Assembly (NCBI RefSeq): GCF_039503195.1
Contig: NZ_JBCJKP010000001.1
Span: 62,001 to 126,000 of the forward strand
Direction: 5' to 3'
Length of the DNA: 64,000 bases
From: Streptomyces mirabilis
Lineage (GTDB): Bacteria; Actinomycetota; Actinomycetes; Streptomycetales; Streptomycetaceae
Within the stretch, counting starts at the first letter, position 1; each line of letters begins with the position of its first letter. The position numbers and the translations under genes are program-made. The notes under the pieces are model-generated. The model had not been told where the DNA came from. It was given only the letters and a program-made list of their open reading frames with translations, and made no database searches. Positions 52,454-61,617 of the stretch are shown one piece after another.

Positions 52454-53854
52454 TACTGTAACGGTGTTTGTGCTGATTGCTGGGCAGTTTCAGGGGCTGT
52501 GTCCGCGTCGTTTGTAGTGACTGACGCGTGCTTGATGCTGCCGTCTGCGGCGCCATGTTGACCAGTGCAGGATGTGGTCAACGGGGGTGGGCCAGCGGTG
52601 GGTGAGCCTGTGGATCAGGCGTCTGATCTCAGCGACGCTGTAGTGGATGAGGTGGGAGGATCCGTTTCTGCTTTGTCGGCGTCGAGTTCGCGGGCGCGCA
52701 GGACGGTAAGGCAGGCGTGGGCGGCCATGGCGAGGGTCATGTGGCGGTGCCAGCCGGGGTAGCGGCGGACCTGGTAGTCGTCCAGGCCGCACTCCTGCTT
52801 CGCGGTCTGGAAGCATTCCTCCACGGCCCACCGGCTGCCCGCGATCTGGATCAGTTCGTCCAGGGTGGTGTCGGCGGGGCAGTAGGCGATGTAGTAGGAG
52901 ATCTCCTCGGGACGGCGGACGCTGCGGCGGGCGATGACCCAGTGCCGGCGGTCTTCCCGGTGCCAGGGCCGCACCTCGACGCGGGCCCAGTCGAACACGC
53001 GCGGGCCGTGGGCCCCGGCGCCGCAGGAGCGGCGTTTCCACTTCTGCCGTGGCAGGCCGGGGAACAGGTCGTGGACAGGATGATCGATGGACCAGCGGGT
53101 GACGACGGTGTCGTGCCGGGTGGTGGCCATGACGTGGAAGACATCGGCTTGTTCCAGCTCGAAGCGCCAGCCCTTGCTGAAGCCGTAGGCGGCATCCGCG
53201 GTCACCCACCGAAACGGGATCCGGTCGGCGATGGCTTTGCGGACCATCGCCTTGGCCATGGCCACCTTTGTCTCGAAGGTGACGCTGTCGTCGATACCGG
53301 CCCGCCGGCAGCGTTCCCGGTCGTCCGTCCACGAGGTGGGCAGATACAGGCGGCGGTCGATCAGGGCGCGCCCGCGGCCGGTGGCGTAGGCGAGGAACAC
53401 ACCGATCTGGCTGTTCTCGGTGCGTCCGGCGGTGCCGGAGTACTGCCGTTGCACGCCGGCCGAGCGGATGCCCTTCTTGAGGAAACCGGTGTCATCGACG
53501 ATCAGGACGGCCTCGCGGTCTCCGAGGTGTTCGACAACGTAGTCGCGCACGTCGCCGAGGACTTCGTCTGCGTCCCAGTCGGTCCGGTTCAGCAGCCGGT
53601 GGATGCGGTCCGGGGCAGCGTGACCTGCCTGTTCAGCCAGTGTCCAGCCGTTCTTCCGCTCGAGCGGAGCGATCAGTCCCTGCATATACGCCAGAGCCGA
53701 CTCCCTCGGCTCACTGCGGGCGAACCGGTGCTCAAACCGTTCGTGCAACCGATCCAGTTCGCCCGCCCACTGCCTGGCACCAGCAAGGTCCCCACCCATA
53801 ACCACACCAACGACCAACCTGGCCAACAGTCACGCCAAACGCCGTTGCAGTACT
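52452..53854 (-). mobile_element. IS701-family element
   Basis: The ends AGTACTGTAACGGTGTTT (from 52452) and, read inward from 53854, AGTACTGCAACGGCGTTT are inverted repeats, continuing for about 34 bp with mismatches. The flanks TTAG and CTAA fit the YTAR target preference of IS701. The element sits inside the tRNA-Arg 3' half. Confidence 0.75.
52490..53826 (-). pseudogene. IS701-family transposase, frameshifted near the C-terminus
   Basis: The main frame (403 aa, 52615-53826) carries the IS701 DDE core: first Asp in AVLIVDDTGFLKKG, second in FRWVTADAAYGFSKGW, and Glu in SRWAVEECFQTAKQECGLDD. At about 52660 (KAET|GSSHLI) one base is missing. The normal C-terminus (SSHLIHYSVAEIRRLIHRLT, then HILHWSTWRRRRQHQARVSH) then continues in another frame to 52490. 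Only about 60 C-terminal residues are displaced, so partial activity is conceivable. Confidence 0.8.
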
Positions 53855-53915
53855 AAGGAGACGTGCGCCGCCTCGCTGGGCGAGGGGGTGGTGGCGCGCC
53901 CGCTGATGATGCCTG

Positions 53916-54485
53916 GTGCGCGGCAAAGCGGCCGGGCTGATCTGGGTCCGTCCATTGAAGGTCGGCCAAGACGCGCTCGCCGGGATCGCCGAACTCGCGA
54001 ACATCGCCGCCGCGGCCAGCGCTAGCGAGGTTGCCCTCGCCTGGGAGACCCTGCTGGCGAGCTTCCGATCGTCGGCCCGGCGCCGTGCTGGTGCTCTCTC
54101 CGGAACGGGAACTTCCTGCACCGGTTCCCCTACAGCGAGCAGCTCCTGTCCCGAGCCCCGGAGGCTGGGCGTTGGTCGCCCCTGCCTGAGGCCGGCCCCC
54201 GCGCCGCAGCCCGGCGGTGAGCCGGCGCCGCCGATCCGGGCCGCGGTGAACTTCTCCTTCGCCTCGATCGAGCTGGACCATTCCGACTCGTTTGGCGTCA
54301 CCGTCGTGCTGAAGGCGTTGGCCTGGCAGCCGCACGCCCAGGGCTACCGCTGCCCGTACGCGACCGATTGGGGCGCCGACAAGACCCGGTGGGGCCTGTC
54401 CATCGACCCCACCGAACACGCCGCGCTCTCCGAGGCCCTCAGTATCTGCCCCGACCAGCCGATCACGGTCACCCTCGCCCGCTGA
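53916..54485 (+). pseudogene. hypothetical protein, probably with internal frameshift
   Basis: The ends look coding (GLIWVRPLKVGQDALAGIAE at the start; then FSFASIELDHSDSFGVTVVL, KALAWQPHAQGYRCPYATDW and LSEALSICPDQPITVTLAR). The middle (about 54065-54220) reads as an Arg/Ser/Pro-rich shadow frame. Two compensating indels are likely. Family unknown; it overlaps the end of the DUF6417 relic at 54469-54485. Confidence 0.4.
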
Positions 54486-55134
54486 CCCCCGCACTACCCC
54501 GCGCGTCCGCTCTGGCCACCGACGGCAGTCCGTCGACGGCCGGAGATTCTTCGTCCGAGGCTCGGACTGGGCTGTGTACGACGCCGTACTCGCGGCCGAA
54601 GCGGTTGGGCTCCGCAGCCGAGCCCGTCATCCGGTGCAGCCACAACCCGTACACCACGGACTCCATCTGCTCCTGTGTCAGATACAGCCGCCACCGCTTG
54701 ATCCCGTGATCACACGAGGCCGAACGGACCTGCTCCGCCAGACCCGCGGCGGCGGCACATGGAGCCGGCTGGCGAGGCCGACGAACACGCGCAGCGCCGC
54801 CAACTGCGACGGGATCAGCTCCACCAACTGCCGGTTCAGGCCCACAATACTGGGAGAGGGCTCAGTCCGGGGGCGGGACTGGCCGTAGGCGAGAGCGTCG
54901 TGGCCGTACGGCGGTCAACCGAGCCGCCCACCGCACGGGCCGCCCCTCCAGAGCCGACAGCTCCGCACGGTCCTCCCGGCAGGCAAGCTCCACCAGGCCC
55001 TGGCTCTCCAGGGCGTTCACCTGCTGCTGATGAGGCGGAAGGAGCTCCGTCTCCAGCGTCCAGCCATGCCCAGCCGTCTGCCCACGCTCGCACAGCGCCT
55101 CCAGCACCGACAGCGCCCTCTCCCAACTCCTCAC
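54469..55134 (-). pseudogene. DUF6417-family protein, two frameshifts
   Basis: Read across frames the minus strand gives the DUF6417 pattern: SWERALSVLEALCERGQTAG and PHQQQVNALESQGLVELACR, then (after one extra base near 54905) YGHDALAYGQSRPRTEPSPS and VELIPSQLAALRVFVGLASR, then (after a second shift near 54765) GLAEQVRSASCDHGIKRWRL, YLTQEQMESVVYGLWLHRMT and NRFGREYGVVHSP. The start is GTG near 55134. Non-functional as read. Confidence 0.6.
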
Positions 55135-55333
55135 CCCACTCCCCCGCCCTGTGCGCCGCTCCCGTACGCGTTCGCCGACCGTAGACGCCGACGCCGGTCT
55201 GGAAGATGCAAAGGAGGGAAGGCAAGCCCAGCGGGTGACACCGGCCGCCACAGACGCGCCGGGCGGGACGCCACCGGTCAGAACACCGCGGTACCGCCGG
55301 GTCCGGCGATACCGCAGACGTCTGCTGCTGTGA

Positions 55334-55739
55334 TCAGGGGGTGAGGTCCAGTACCTGGACCGGTTCGCCGGCCCACCGGTGCGGAGCCGTGGTGGCGATG
55401 ACCGCGCCGTCGGGGCGGTCCGGGGTGGGCTGCGCCGCGTACTGCCTGTGTGCCGCGGCCCACGTCTTCTGCCGCGCGAGGGCCAGGGCGGCGGCCAGGT
55501 CCAGGTCCAGGACCGTGATGCCGGGAAGGGAGTCCAGATGCTCGGCGGTGCCGGGCCGGATCAGTCTCAAATCTGTGGCATTTCCTCGCGAGGGCGAGGT
55601 CGAGATCAGGCGGCTTGCCCGTGTCGGCCCAGTGCACCACGCTGCCCCACAGACCCTCGTGTTCCTCGTGTCCGAGATCATCCAGGGTCAGATCCAGATG
55701 GATACGCAGTTTGTGTGCCAGACGATGTTGGCCACTCAC
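55334..55739 (-). pseudogene. PIN-like toxin-type protein, frameshifted
   Basis: GTG 55739 starts SGQHRLAHKLRIHLDLTLDD, then PDLDLALARK. After one extra base near 55580 it continues as ATDLRLIRPGTAEHLDSLPG, ITVLDLDLAAALALARQKTW, then PDRPDGAVIATTAPHRWAGE and PVQVLDLTP. The second part resembles the C-terminal half of PIN-domain proteins of Streptomyces; the assignment is tentative. No antitoxin gene is seen next to it. Confidence 0.4.
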
Positions 55740-55914
55740 TACCCCCTTTTCCTTATGAAATGCCGTCAGAACCACGGTAGGACGCGACACTGACAACAGG
55801 CAGGGAGCAGACGCACCAGCCCGAAGGGAACCAGCCACGGACCATCCAGCGGCGCGTCCAGAGCCGCCACCACAGGTCGCCGACCTCTCCGTTCTTCCCG
55901 ATCCGCCCTAGAGA

Positions 55915-56072
55915 ACCGGGTTCTGCTGTCTGCGGCCGACCGCATCATCGACCACCTCGGGCCGTCGCTCGCACTTCAGCCCCGCAGACGGTTCCGGAGA
56001 GACACGGTGCTGATCGTGGACGGCACCCTGGTCCCCACCCGCGACCACCAGGTGGCCGAGCAGTCGAAGAAC
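55915..56072 (+). pseudogene. IS5-family transposase fragment
   Basis: About 52 residues (NRVLLSAADRIIDHLGPSLA, then FRRDTVLIVDGTLVPTRDHQ and VAEQSKN) match the segment with the first catalytic Asp (VDGTLVP) of IS5-type transposases. It ends abruptly at 56072, where an inverted repeat begins. Confidence 0.65.
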
Positions 56073-56077
56073 TCAGC

Positions 56078-56162
56078 TCACCCCCGCCTGCGCCAGGAGG
56101 ACTTGGGCGCGCCGTTGGCCGTGAAGCGCACGGCCGACTCACCCCTGCGCAGGCGGGGGTGA
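56078..56162. repeat. 16-bp inverted repeat; right copy is a CRISPR-repeat-like palindrome
   Basis: TCACCCCCGCCTGCGC (56078-56093) is the exact reverse complement of GCGCAGGCGGGGGTGA (56147-56162). The right copy with its left neighbour (ACTCACCCCTGCGCAGGCGG, then GGGTGAC) is itself palindromic and resembles type I-E repeats of Streptomyces. There are only two units, in opposite orientation, and no cas gene. Confidence 0.4.
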
Positions 56163-56241
56163 CTGCCTGTTTCCGAATCGGGACGATCGGAATTCCCGGC
56201 TCCCTCACCTGCACTGTCGTACACCCCGCCACGACCTGCAC

Positions 56242-56280
56242 ACGCGGCGTATACACGCCGCGTATACACGGTGTGTAGAG
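56242..56280 (+). promoter_or_regulatory. promoter/operator of the padR-ABC operon
   Basis: ACGCGGCGT-ATAC-ACGCCGCGT (56242-56263) is a perfect 9-bp inverted repeat. CGTATACACG occurs twice at 13-bp spacing (56248 and 56261). A -10-like TAGAGT (56275-56280) lies 8 bases before ATG 56289 with no ribosome-binding site between, so the message is probably leaderless. Binding by the PadR protein encoded next is inference. Confidence 0.55.
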
Positions 56281-56288
56281 TGCGGGTC

Positions 56289-56813
56289 ATGTCCATCGGT
56301 CACTCCCTTTTGGGGCTCCTGGAGTCCGGCCCGCGACACGGTTACGACCTGAAGCGGGCCTTCGACGAGACGTTCGGTCACGACCGGCCGCTGCACTACG
56401 GCCAGGTCTACTCGACGATGTCCCGGCTGCTGAAGTACGGCCACGTCGAGGTCGACGGCATCGAGGCCGGCGGCGGCCCGGAGCGCAAGCGCTACGCGAT
56501 CACCGACGCCGGCATCACCGACGTAGCGCAGTGGCTCGCGACCCCGCAGAAACCGGAGGAATACCTTCAGTCGGCCCTCTACACCAAAGTCGTCCTCGCG
56601 CTGCTCACCCACCGGGACGCCGTCGACATCCTGGACGCCCAACGCTCCGAGCATCTGCGCAGCATGCGCATCCTGACCGACCGCAAGCGCAAGGGCGATC
56701 TGGTGGACCAGCTGATCTGCGACCACGCCCTCTTTCACCTGGAGGCGGACCTGCGCTGGCTGGAGCTCACCGCCGCCCGACTCGACAAACTCCGTGAGGC
56801 TGTAGCCCGATGA
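56289..56813 (+). CDS. PadR-family transcriptional regulator
   Basis: The 174-aa product (ATG 56289) has the PadR winged helix (HSLLGLLESGPRHGYDLKRA, then HYGQVYSTMSRLLKYGHVEV, then KRYAITDAGITDVAQWL; residues 4-80). The C-terminal dimerisation helices are long (LRSMRILTDRKRKGDLVDQL, then HLEADLRWLELTAARLDKLR). PadR proteins repress efflux and stress genes. Its stop overlaps the ABC ATPase start (ATGA), so it is the first gene of the operon and most likely represses it through the palindrome upstream. Intact. Confidence 0.88.
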   Translation: MSIGHSLLGLLESGPRHGYDLKRAFDETFGHDRPLHYGQVYSTMSRLLKYGHVEVDGIEAGGGPERKRYAITDAGITDVAQWLATPQKPEEYLQSALYTKVVLALLTHRDAVDILDAQRSEHLRSMRILTDRKRKGDLVDQLICDHALFHLEADLRWLELTAARLDKLREAVAR

Positions 56814-57502
56814 CCCCTTCTCCCCCTGGTTCCCTGCTCACCGCGCAGGACCTGCGCAAGACCTATGGGCACACCCACGCCCTCGACGGCGCCGAGTTCT
56901 CCATCCACCCCGGCGAGGTCGTCGCCGTCATGGGCCCCTCCGGCTCCGGCAAGTCGACGCTGCTGCACTGCCTCGCGGGCATCCTGCCGCCCGACTCCGG
57001 GTCGATCACCTACAACGGGCGCGAGGTGACGACGATGAGCAACGCCCAGCGCAGCGCGTTACGCCGCTCCGAGTTCGGCTTCGTATTCCAGTTCGGGCAG
57101 CTCGTGCCGGAACTGACCTGCGTGGAGAACGTCGCCCTGCCGCTCAGGCTGAACGGCACCTCCCGCAAGGAAGCCGAGCGGGCGGCGCTCTGCTGGATGG
57201 AACGCCTGGAGGTCGACGACCTGAAGGGCAAGCGGCCCGGCGAGGTCTCCGGCGGCCAGGGCCAGCGCGTCGCCGTGGCACGCGCGCTGGTCACCGGACC
57301 GCGCCTGCTGTTCGCCGACGAACCGACCGGCGCACTCGACTCCTCCAACGGCGAGCGCGTCATGGACCTGCTCACCGACGCGGCCCGCTCCACCAACGCC
57401 GCCGTCGTCCTCGTCACCCACGAGACACGCGTGGCCGCCTACTCCGACCGCGAGATCGTCGTCCGCGACGGCAAGTCCCGCGACATGGAGCGCGCCGTAT
57501 GA
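56810..57502 (+). CDS. ABC transporter ATP-binding protein (MacB/LolD type)
   Basis: The 230-aa ATPase has Walker A GPSGSGKST (42-50), a Q-loop in FVFQFGQLVPELTCVENVAL, the signature VSGGQGQR (146-153), Walker B LLFADEP (166-172), D-loop ALDS and H-loop VTHE. The short form and its partner fit the LolD/MacB group, which powers FtsX-type permeases for drug or peptide export. ATG 56810 overlaps the padR stop; its own stop overlaps the permease start (ATGA at 57499). Intact. Confidence 0.92.
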   Translation: MTPSPPGSLLTAQDLRKTYGHTHALDGAEFSIHPGEVVAVMGPSGSGKSTLLHCLAGILPPDSGSITYNGREVTTMSNAQRSALRRSEFGFVFQFGQLVPELTCVENVALPLRLNGTSRKEAERAALCWMERLEVDDLKGKRPGEVSGGQGQRVAVARALVTGPRLLFADEPTGALDSSNGERVMDLLTDAARSTNAAVVLVTHETRVAAYSDREIVVRDGKSRDMERAV

Positions 57503-59844
57503 GTCCTCGCCAGTGGTCCAGAGACCTGGCCATGGGAGCCCGCTTCGCCGTCACCGGCGGCCGCGAGGGCTGGGTCCGAATGACGCTGACCGCGGTCGGC
57601 GTCGGCGTCGGCGTGGCCCTGCTCCTGCTGTGCACCGCCCTGCCCAACGTCTTCGCCGCCCGCACCCGGGTGGAGGACGCCCGCTACGCCAACGTGTACT
57701 CCCAGAAAGTCCCGTCCAAGGCCGACAACACCTTCCTGATCGCCCAAGCCGACACCACCTGGCACGACGACGACATCCTCGGCCGGTTCGTCGAACCCGA
57801 GGGCAAACGGGCGCCGCTGCCCCCGGGAGTCGACGCTTTCCCGGGCAAGGGCGAGATGGTGGTCTCCCCCGCGCTCAAGAACCTGCTCGCCTCGGACGAC
57901 GCCACGCTGCTGCGGGAACGCTTGCCCTACAAGATCACCGGCACGATCGGCGAGAGCGGACTCATCGGCTCCCACGAACTGGCCTACTACGCGGGCGCCT
58001 CGGGGCTGAAACTCACGGGCTTCTCCCCGGTGCACCGGCTGACCGAGTATGGCAAACCGGACGCGACACCCGAGAAGACCGACCCGGTGCTGCTGCTCAT
58101 GGTCCTGGTCGTGTTCGTGGTGCTGCTGACCCCGGTCGCCGTGTTCATCGCCGCCGCCGTCCGCTTCGGCGGCGAGCGCCGCGACCGCCGACTGGCCGCG
58201 CTGCGCCTGGTCGGTTCGGACGGCCACATGACCCGGCGGATCGCGGCGGGCGAAGCACTCGCCGGAGCCCTGCTCGGCCTGGTCGTCGGCACCGGCTTCT
58301 TCCTCCTCGGCCGTCAAACGCTGGGCTCCACCGAGGTGCTGGGCGTGAGCGTCTGGCCCAGCTACCTCGATCCCTCCCCCGTGCTCGCCGCGCTGGTCGC
58401 GGTGGCGATCCCGGCCGCCGCCGTACTCGTCACGCTACTCGCGATGCGCGGCGTGGTGGTGGAACCGCTTGGCGTCGTGCGCACGGCCAAGCAGCGCCGC
58501 CGCCGGCTGTGGTGGCGGCTGCTGCCGCCGCTGGCCGGCCTCGCGATGCTCTACCCGATGATCGGCAAGGGCCGCAAGAACGGCGACTTCAACCAGTACC
58601 TCGTCATCAGCGGCGTGCTGCTGCTGCTGATCGGCGTCACCGCGCTGCTCCCCTGGGTCGTGGAGGCGGTCGTCGTCCGCCTCGGCAAGGGCGCGCTGTC
58701 CTGGCAGCTCGCGGTACGGCGGCTGCAGCTGAGCAGCGGAACCGCCGCACGCATGGTCAACGGCATCGCCGTCGCCGTGGCCGGAGCCATCGCCCTGCAG
58801 ATGCTGTTCACGGGAACGCAGAGCCAGTACACCAAGGCCACCGGCAAGGACCCCGGCCGGGTCCAGATGCAGGTCGACTTCAGCGACCGCAAGCCGCTGT
58901 CCGGTGTCGAGCGCGAATTCACCGGCACCAAGGGGGTACGGGCCGCAGTGGCCCCGGCCATCTCGCAGTACGGGGACGCACGTCGCAACCCGAAGAACAG
59001 CAACGGCCTCACCGTGGGTAACTGCACCGCCCTGCGCGAACTCGCTACGCTTCCCTCCTGCAAGGACGGCGACGTGTTCATCACGCGAACGAGGAGCCAC
59101 TACACCTCCCCCAGCAACGCCGACGAAATCGCCGTGGTGAAGCCCGGTCGGCGGCTCTACGTCGACCCGTCGTACGACGGCGCCGAACGCGGCCTCGAGG
59201 TGCCCTGGACCGTTCCGGCGAACGTGCAAGTGGTGGACGCGCGCAAGGACTCACTGCAGGACGCCAACGGTCTGCTGGTCACCCCCGCCGCCCTGCCCGC
59301 CAAGGCCGCGCCCGCAGTGTTCTCGGACGGTGTCTACCTGCGTCTGGACCCGTCGGTGCCGGACTCACGGGAGTACATACGCAACGTCGTCGCCCGGATC
59401 GACCCCCTGGCACGCACCTACAGCTGGTCGGCGACCCAGGAGGACGCCAAATACGCCTCCATCCGCACCGGCCTGTTCGTCGGCTCCGCCTTCGTGCTGG
59501 CACTGATCGGCGCGAGTCTGCTGGTCTCCCAGCTGGAGCAGCTGCGCGAGCGCAGGAAGCTGCTCTCCGCACTGGTCGCCTTCGGCACCCGGCGCCGCAC
59601 GCTGAGCCTGTCGGTGCTGTGGCAGACGGCCCTCCCGGTCGGGCTCGGCCTCGTACTGGCCACAACGGTGGGTATCGCCCTCGGCTCGGTGCTGCTGAAG
59701 ATGACCCGTACACCGGTGGCCATGGACTGGGCGAGTGTCCTGACCATGACCGGCGTAGGCGCGGCCGTGGTCGGCGTGGTCACGCTGCTCAGCCTGCCGC
59801 CGCTGCTGCGGATGATGCGCCCGGAAGGCCTGCGCACGGAATAA
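57499..59844 (+). CDS. ABC transporter permease, FtsX type
   Basis: The 781-aa permease has one N-terminal transmembrane helix (VGVGVGVALLLLCTALPN, about 32-50) and an outer domain. Its first FtsX core has three helices (LLLMVLVVFVVLLTPVAVFI near 195, then AGALLGLVVGTGFFLLGRQT and VLAALVAVAIPAAAVLVTLL). A middle block with more helices and a large outer domain follow. The second FtsX core ends at GVGAAVVGVVTLLSLPPLLR. The ATPase upstream drives it. Substrate not evident; PadR control suggests a toxic compound or peptide. Intact and followed by a terminator. Confidence 0.9.
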   Translation: MSPRQWSRDLAMGARFAVTGGREGWVRMTLTAVGVGVGVALLLLCTALPNVFAARTRVEDARYANVYSQKVPSKADNTFLIAQADTTWHDDDILGRFVEPEGKRAPLPPGVDAFPGKGEMVVSPALKNLLASDDATLLRERLPYKITGTIGESGLIGSHELAYYAGASGLKLTGFSPVHRLTEYGKPDATPEKTDPVLLLMVLVVFVVLLTPVAVFIAAAVRFGGERRDRRLAALRLVGSDGHMTRRIAAGEALAGALLGLVVGTGFFLLGRQTLGSTEVLGVSVWPSYLDPSPVLAALVAVAIPAAAVLVTLLAMRGVVVEPLGVVRTAKQRRRRLWWRLLPPLAGLAMLYPMIGKGRKNGDFNQYLVISGVLLLLIGVTALLPWVVEAVVVRLGKGALSWQLAVRRLQLSSGTAARMVNGIAVAVAGAIALQMLFTGTQSQYTKATGKDPGRVQMQVDFSDRKPLSGVEREFTGTKGVRAAVAPAISQYGDARRNPKNSNGLTVGNCTALRELATLPSCKDGDVFITRTRSHYTSPSNADEIAVVKPGRRLYVDPSYDGAERGLEVPWTVPANVQVVDARKDSLQDANGLLVTPAALPAKAAPAVFSDGVYLRLDPSVPDSREYIRNVVARIDPLARTYSWSATQEDAKYASIRTGLFVGSAFVLALIGASLLVSQLEQLRERRKLLSALVAFGTRRRTLSLSVLWQTALPVGLGLVLATTVGIALGSVLLKMTRTPVAMDWASVLTMTGVGAAVVGVVTLLSLPPLLRMMRPEGLRTE

Positions 59845-59867
59845 CCCCTCACACATCCCCCCGAAGT

Positions 59868-59892
59868 GGGCTCCTCCTGCCAGGAGGAGCCC
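59868..59892 (+). terminator. terminator of the padR-ABC operon
   Basis: GGGCTCCTCCT (59868-59878) pairs perfectly with AGGAGGAGCCC (59882-59892) around GCC, 23 bases after the permease stop. Confidence 0.8.
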
Positions 59893-60083
59893 GCTCCTGC
59901 ACGCAGGCAAGTCCGGTCGGCATCAGCACAGTCACCGTCAGGGCAACCTCGGCGCACAGCAGGATCCGCAGTCGAGGCGAGCACGCCATCAGACGGCGTC
60001 GGCCGGGAGCCTGCCGACAGCGACCAGCCAGAGCTCTGCAGCCGAACGGCTCGCTGCGTCACCCAGAGCAGGCATCGAGCCTG

Positions 60084-60360
60084 TCCAGTCGCCGACCTTC
60101 ACCGACCTGGTCCGAAACCGCCGCGGCCATCTCCTCACGGAGTGGATCCGGCAGGGCGAACGATGCGGCCAGCCGTCGATCCGGTCCTTCGCCGGCTTCC
60201 CCCGCCAGGACCTCGACGCCGTCGCCGCCGCACTCACCCTTGCATACAGCTCGGGCGTGGTCGAAGGGCATGTCTGCAGGGTCAAGCTCCTCAAGAGAAG
60301 CATGTACGGTCGTCGCGCGTCCTCGCGCTCTTGCGAGCCCGCATCCTGGCGCGGCCCTGA
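60084..60360 (+). pseudogene. ISL3-family transposase, C-terminal fragment
   Basis: The plus strand reads FTDLVRNRRGHLLTEWIRQG, then IRSFAGFPRQDLDAVAAALT, then YSSGVVEGHVCRVKLLKRSM. It then shifts near 60315 to the ending ALLRARILARP. This is the end of an ISL3 transposase including the Glu of GVVEGH. It differs from the intact copy at 11.5 kb, so it comes from another ISL3 element. Confidence 0.75.
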
Positions 60361-60664
60361 CCTTGGCTGCTTTCGGCGGGGTGAATGGGGTCTGGCACAA
60401 GTTCCGTTTGCGCCGTGATGCGCTGTTGGTTCGAGTGGAGGTGGAAGACCTGCACCAACCCGCTGTCGCAGCAGTCGGGTTGAAGCTGAGGGCAGCCTGA
60501 TCCGGGTGATGCCGGGGAGGGTGAGAGCGGCCCTGACAAAGCCGGGACGTTTCCAGTACTGCCAGATGGGGCGGGTCCGGCGAGCGTGATGGAGAGGAGT
60601 ACGCGAGGAACCGGCGTTTACCTCTCTTAAAGTGCCTCCGGCTCGAACCTGGTGGATCAGGACC
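60361..60664. other. no gene seen
   Basis: About 300 bases between two ISL3 scraps; possibly noncoding IS or intron DNA. No frame has convincing support. Confidence 0.3.
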
Positions 60665-60780
60665 GGTAGCGGTGCGTATGCAGGTCACCCACCGGTTCCA
60701 TCTCTGGCAGAACCTCGCCTCGCGGTCGAGAAGACCGTGGCCAGCGGCATTGACGGCCGTCTCGGTGACGCTGCGTGCAT
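60665..60780 (+). pseudogene. ISL3-family transposase, middle fragment
   Basis: About 35 codons across a frameshift (QVTHRFHLWQNLA, then AVEKTVASGIDGR-like in the next frame) match the segment after the second Asp of ISL3 transposases (compare [20 protein letters not shown] in the 11.5-kb copy). It lies downstream of the C-terminal fragment, so the order has been rearranged. Confidence 0.45.
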
Positions 60781-61059
60781 ACGTGTGTAGGAAGGTGCTG
60801 GCGCGGCTGACGGAGGCCGGTGTCATGGCGCGGCAGCACCGGGAGACGTCGACGCGGATGCGCGGCCGGGTCATGCTGCTGCCGGTCGCCCGCACGTACG
60901 GCCGCACTCTGGCCCCTGTGGAGGCTGTTTCGGGGGCCGGGTCGGTGTTTTCGGCGCGTCCCGCAGTCGGCGCGTATCAGAAGCGTGGGGGGACCTGGGT
61001 CTGCGTGTCAGCCTGGGCGATCGCGCCGGGCACCTGATCGCCGCCGGGCAGTGGCAGCC

Positions 61060-61390
61060 ACCTCAGCTCACAGCATCGATGAGATGAAGAGCACCCGCGA
61101 CAGCTGGTAGTGCGGTCCGAACCTGACGCAATTCGGGGTGCTGTCGCCGGGGCTGAGTGGCGATGCCGCAGGGACACAGTTGGGCTCCTCCTTCATCGAG
61201 CGAACCACGGTGAACACGGGAACCGTCCCGAACCTCGCTCCGTCACCTGTCTCCAGCAGGTTGCCGGGGCTGAGCGCATCGACTGCTGATCGGTTGGGGA
61301 CGGGGCGGAGCCGCCGTAGTACTCCGAGGCCGGGAGAGCCGGCCACATGGGGAAGGGCGGCAGCGGTATCGAGAAGGGAAGGAAGCTGCA
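61060..61390 (+). ncRNA. probable group II intron RNA remnant upstream of its reverse-transcriptase ORF
   Basis: The stretch before the reverse-transcriptase start contains GGAGCCGCCGTAGTACTCCG, then AGGCCGGGAGAGCCGGCCAC and ATGGGGAAGGGCGGC. This is the kind of structured sequence that precedes LtrA-type ORFs in actinobacterial group II introns. I could not fold the full domains I-III by eye, and the intron is truncated downstream. Confidence 0.4.
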
Positions 61391-61576
61391 ATGCCAGAAG
61401 CCGCCCCGCCGAATGGCGGAACTCTGGGCCCTCGGGCCCGGGTGCTGGAGATGCAGACCAAGCTTCACCGTTGGACGGTGGCCGATCCCGGCCGCCGGTT
61501 CGATGACCTGTTCAACTTCGTGCACGACCCGGCGACGCTGTTGGTGGCGTTCAACCGGGTCGCGGGCAACTTACGA
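61391..61576 (+). pseudogene. group II intron reverse transcriptase/maturase, N-terminal fragment
   Basis: ATG 61391 starts about 60 residues of LtrA-type sequence (GPRARVLEMQTKLHRWTVAD, then PGRRFDDLFNFVHDPATLLV, then AFNRVAGNLR). The usual continuation (GARTAGVDG) is lost at about 61576, where the stop-side of the MDR gene begins. The reverse-transcriptase catalytic domain (YADD) and maturase domain are absent. Confidence 0.7.
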
Positions 61577-61617
61577 CACCCCGTCACCTCGGCTTGCGTG
61601 AGATGTCGTCCGCGGCT

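Noticed and set aside
56078..56162. CRISPR array
   Set aside because: Only two related units in opposite orientation, no regular spacers and no cas genes; listed as an inverted repeat instead.
61068..61391. A 107-codon minus-strand ORF
   Set aside because: It lies on the complement of probable group II intron RNA; similar frames are often wrongly annotated as proteins in actinobacteria.
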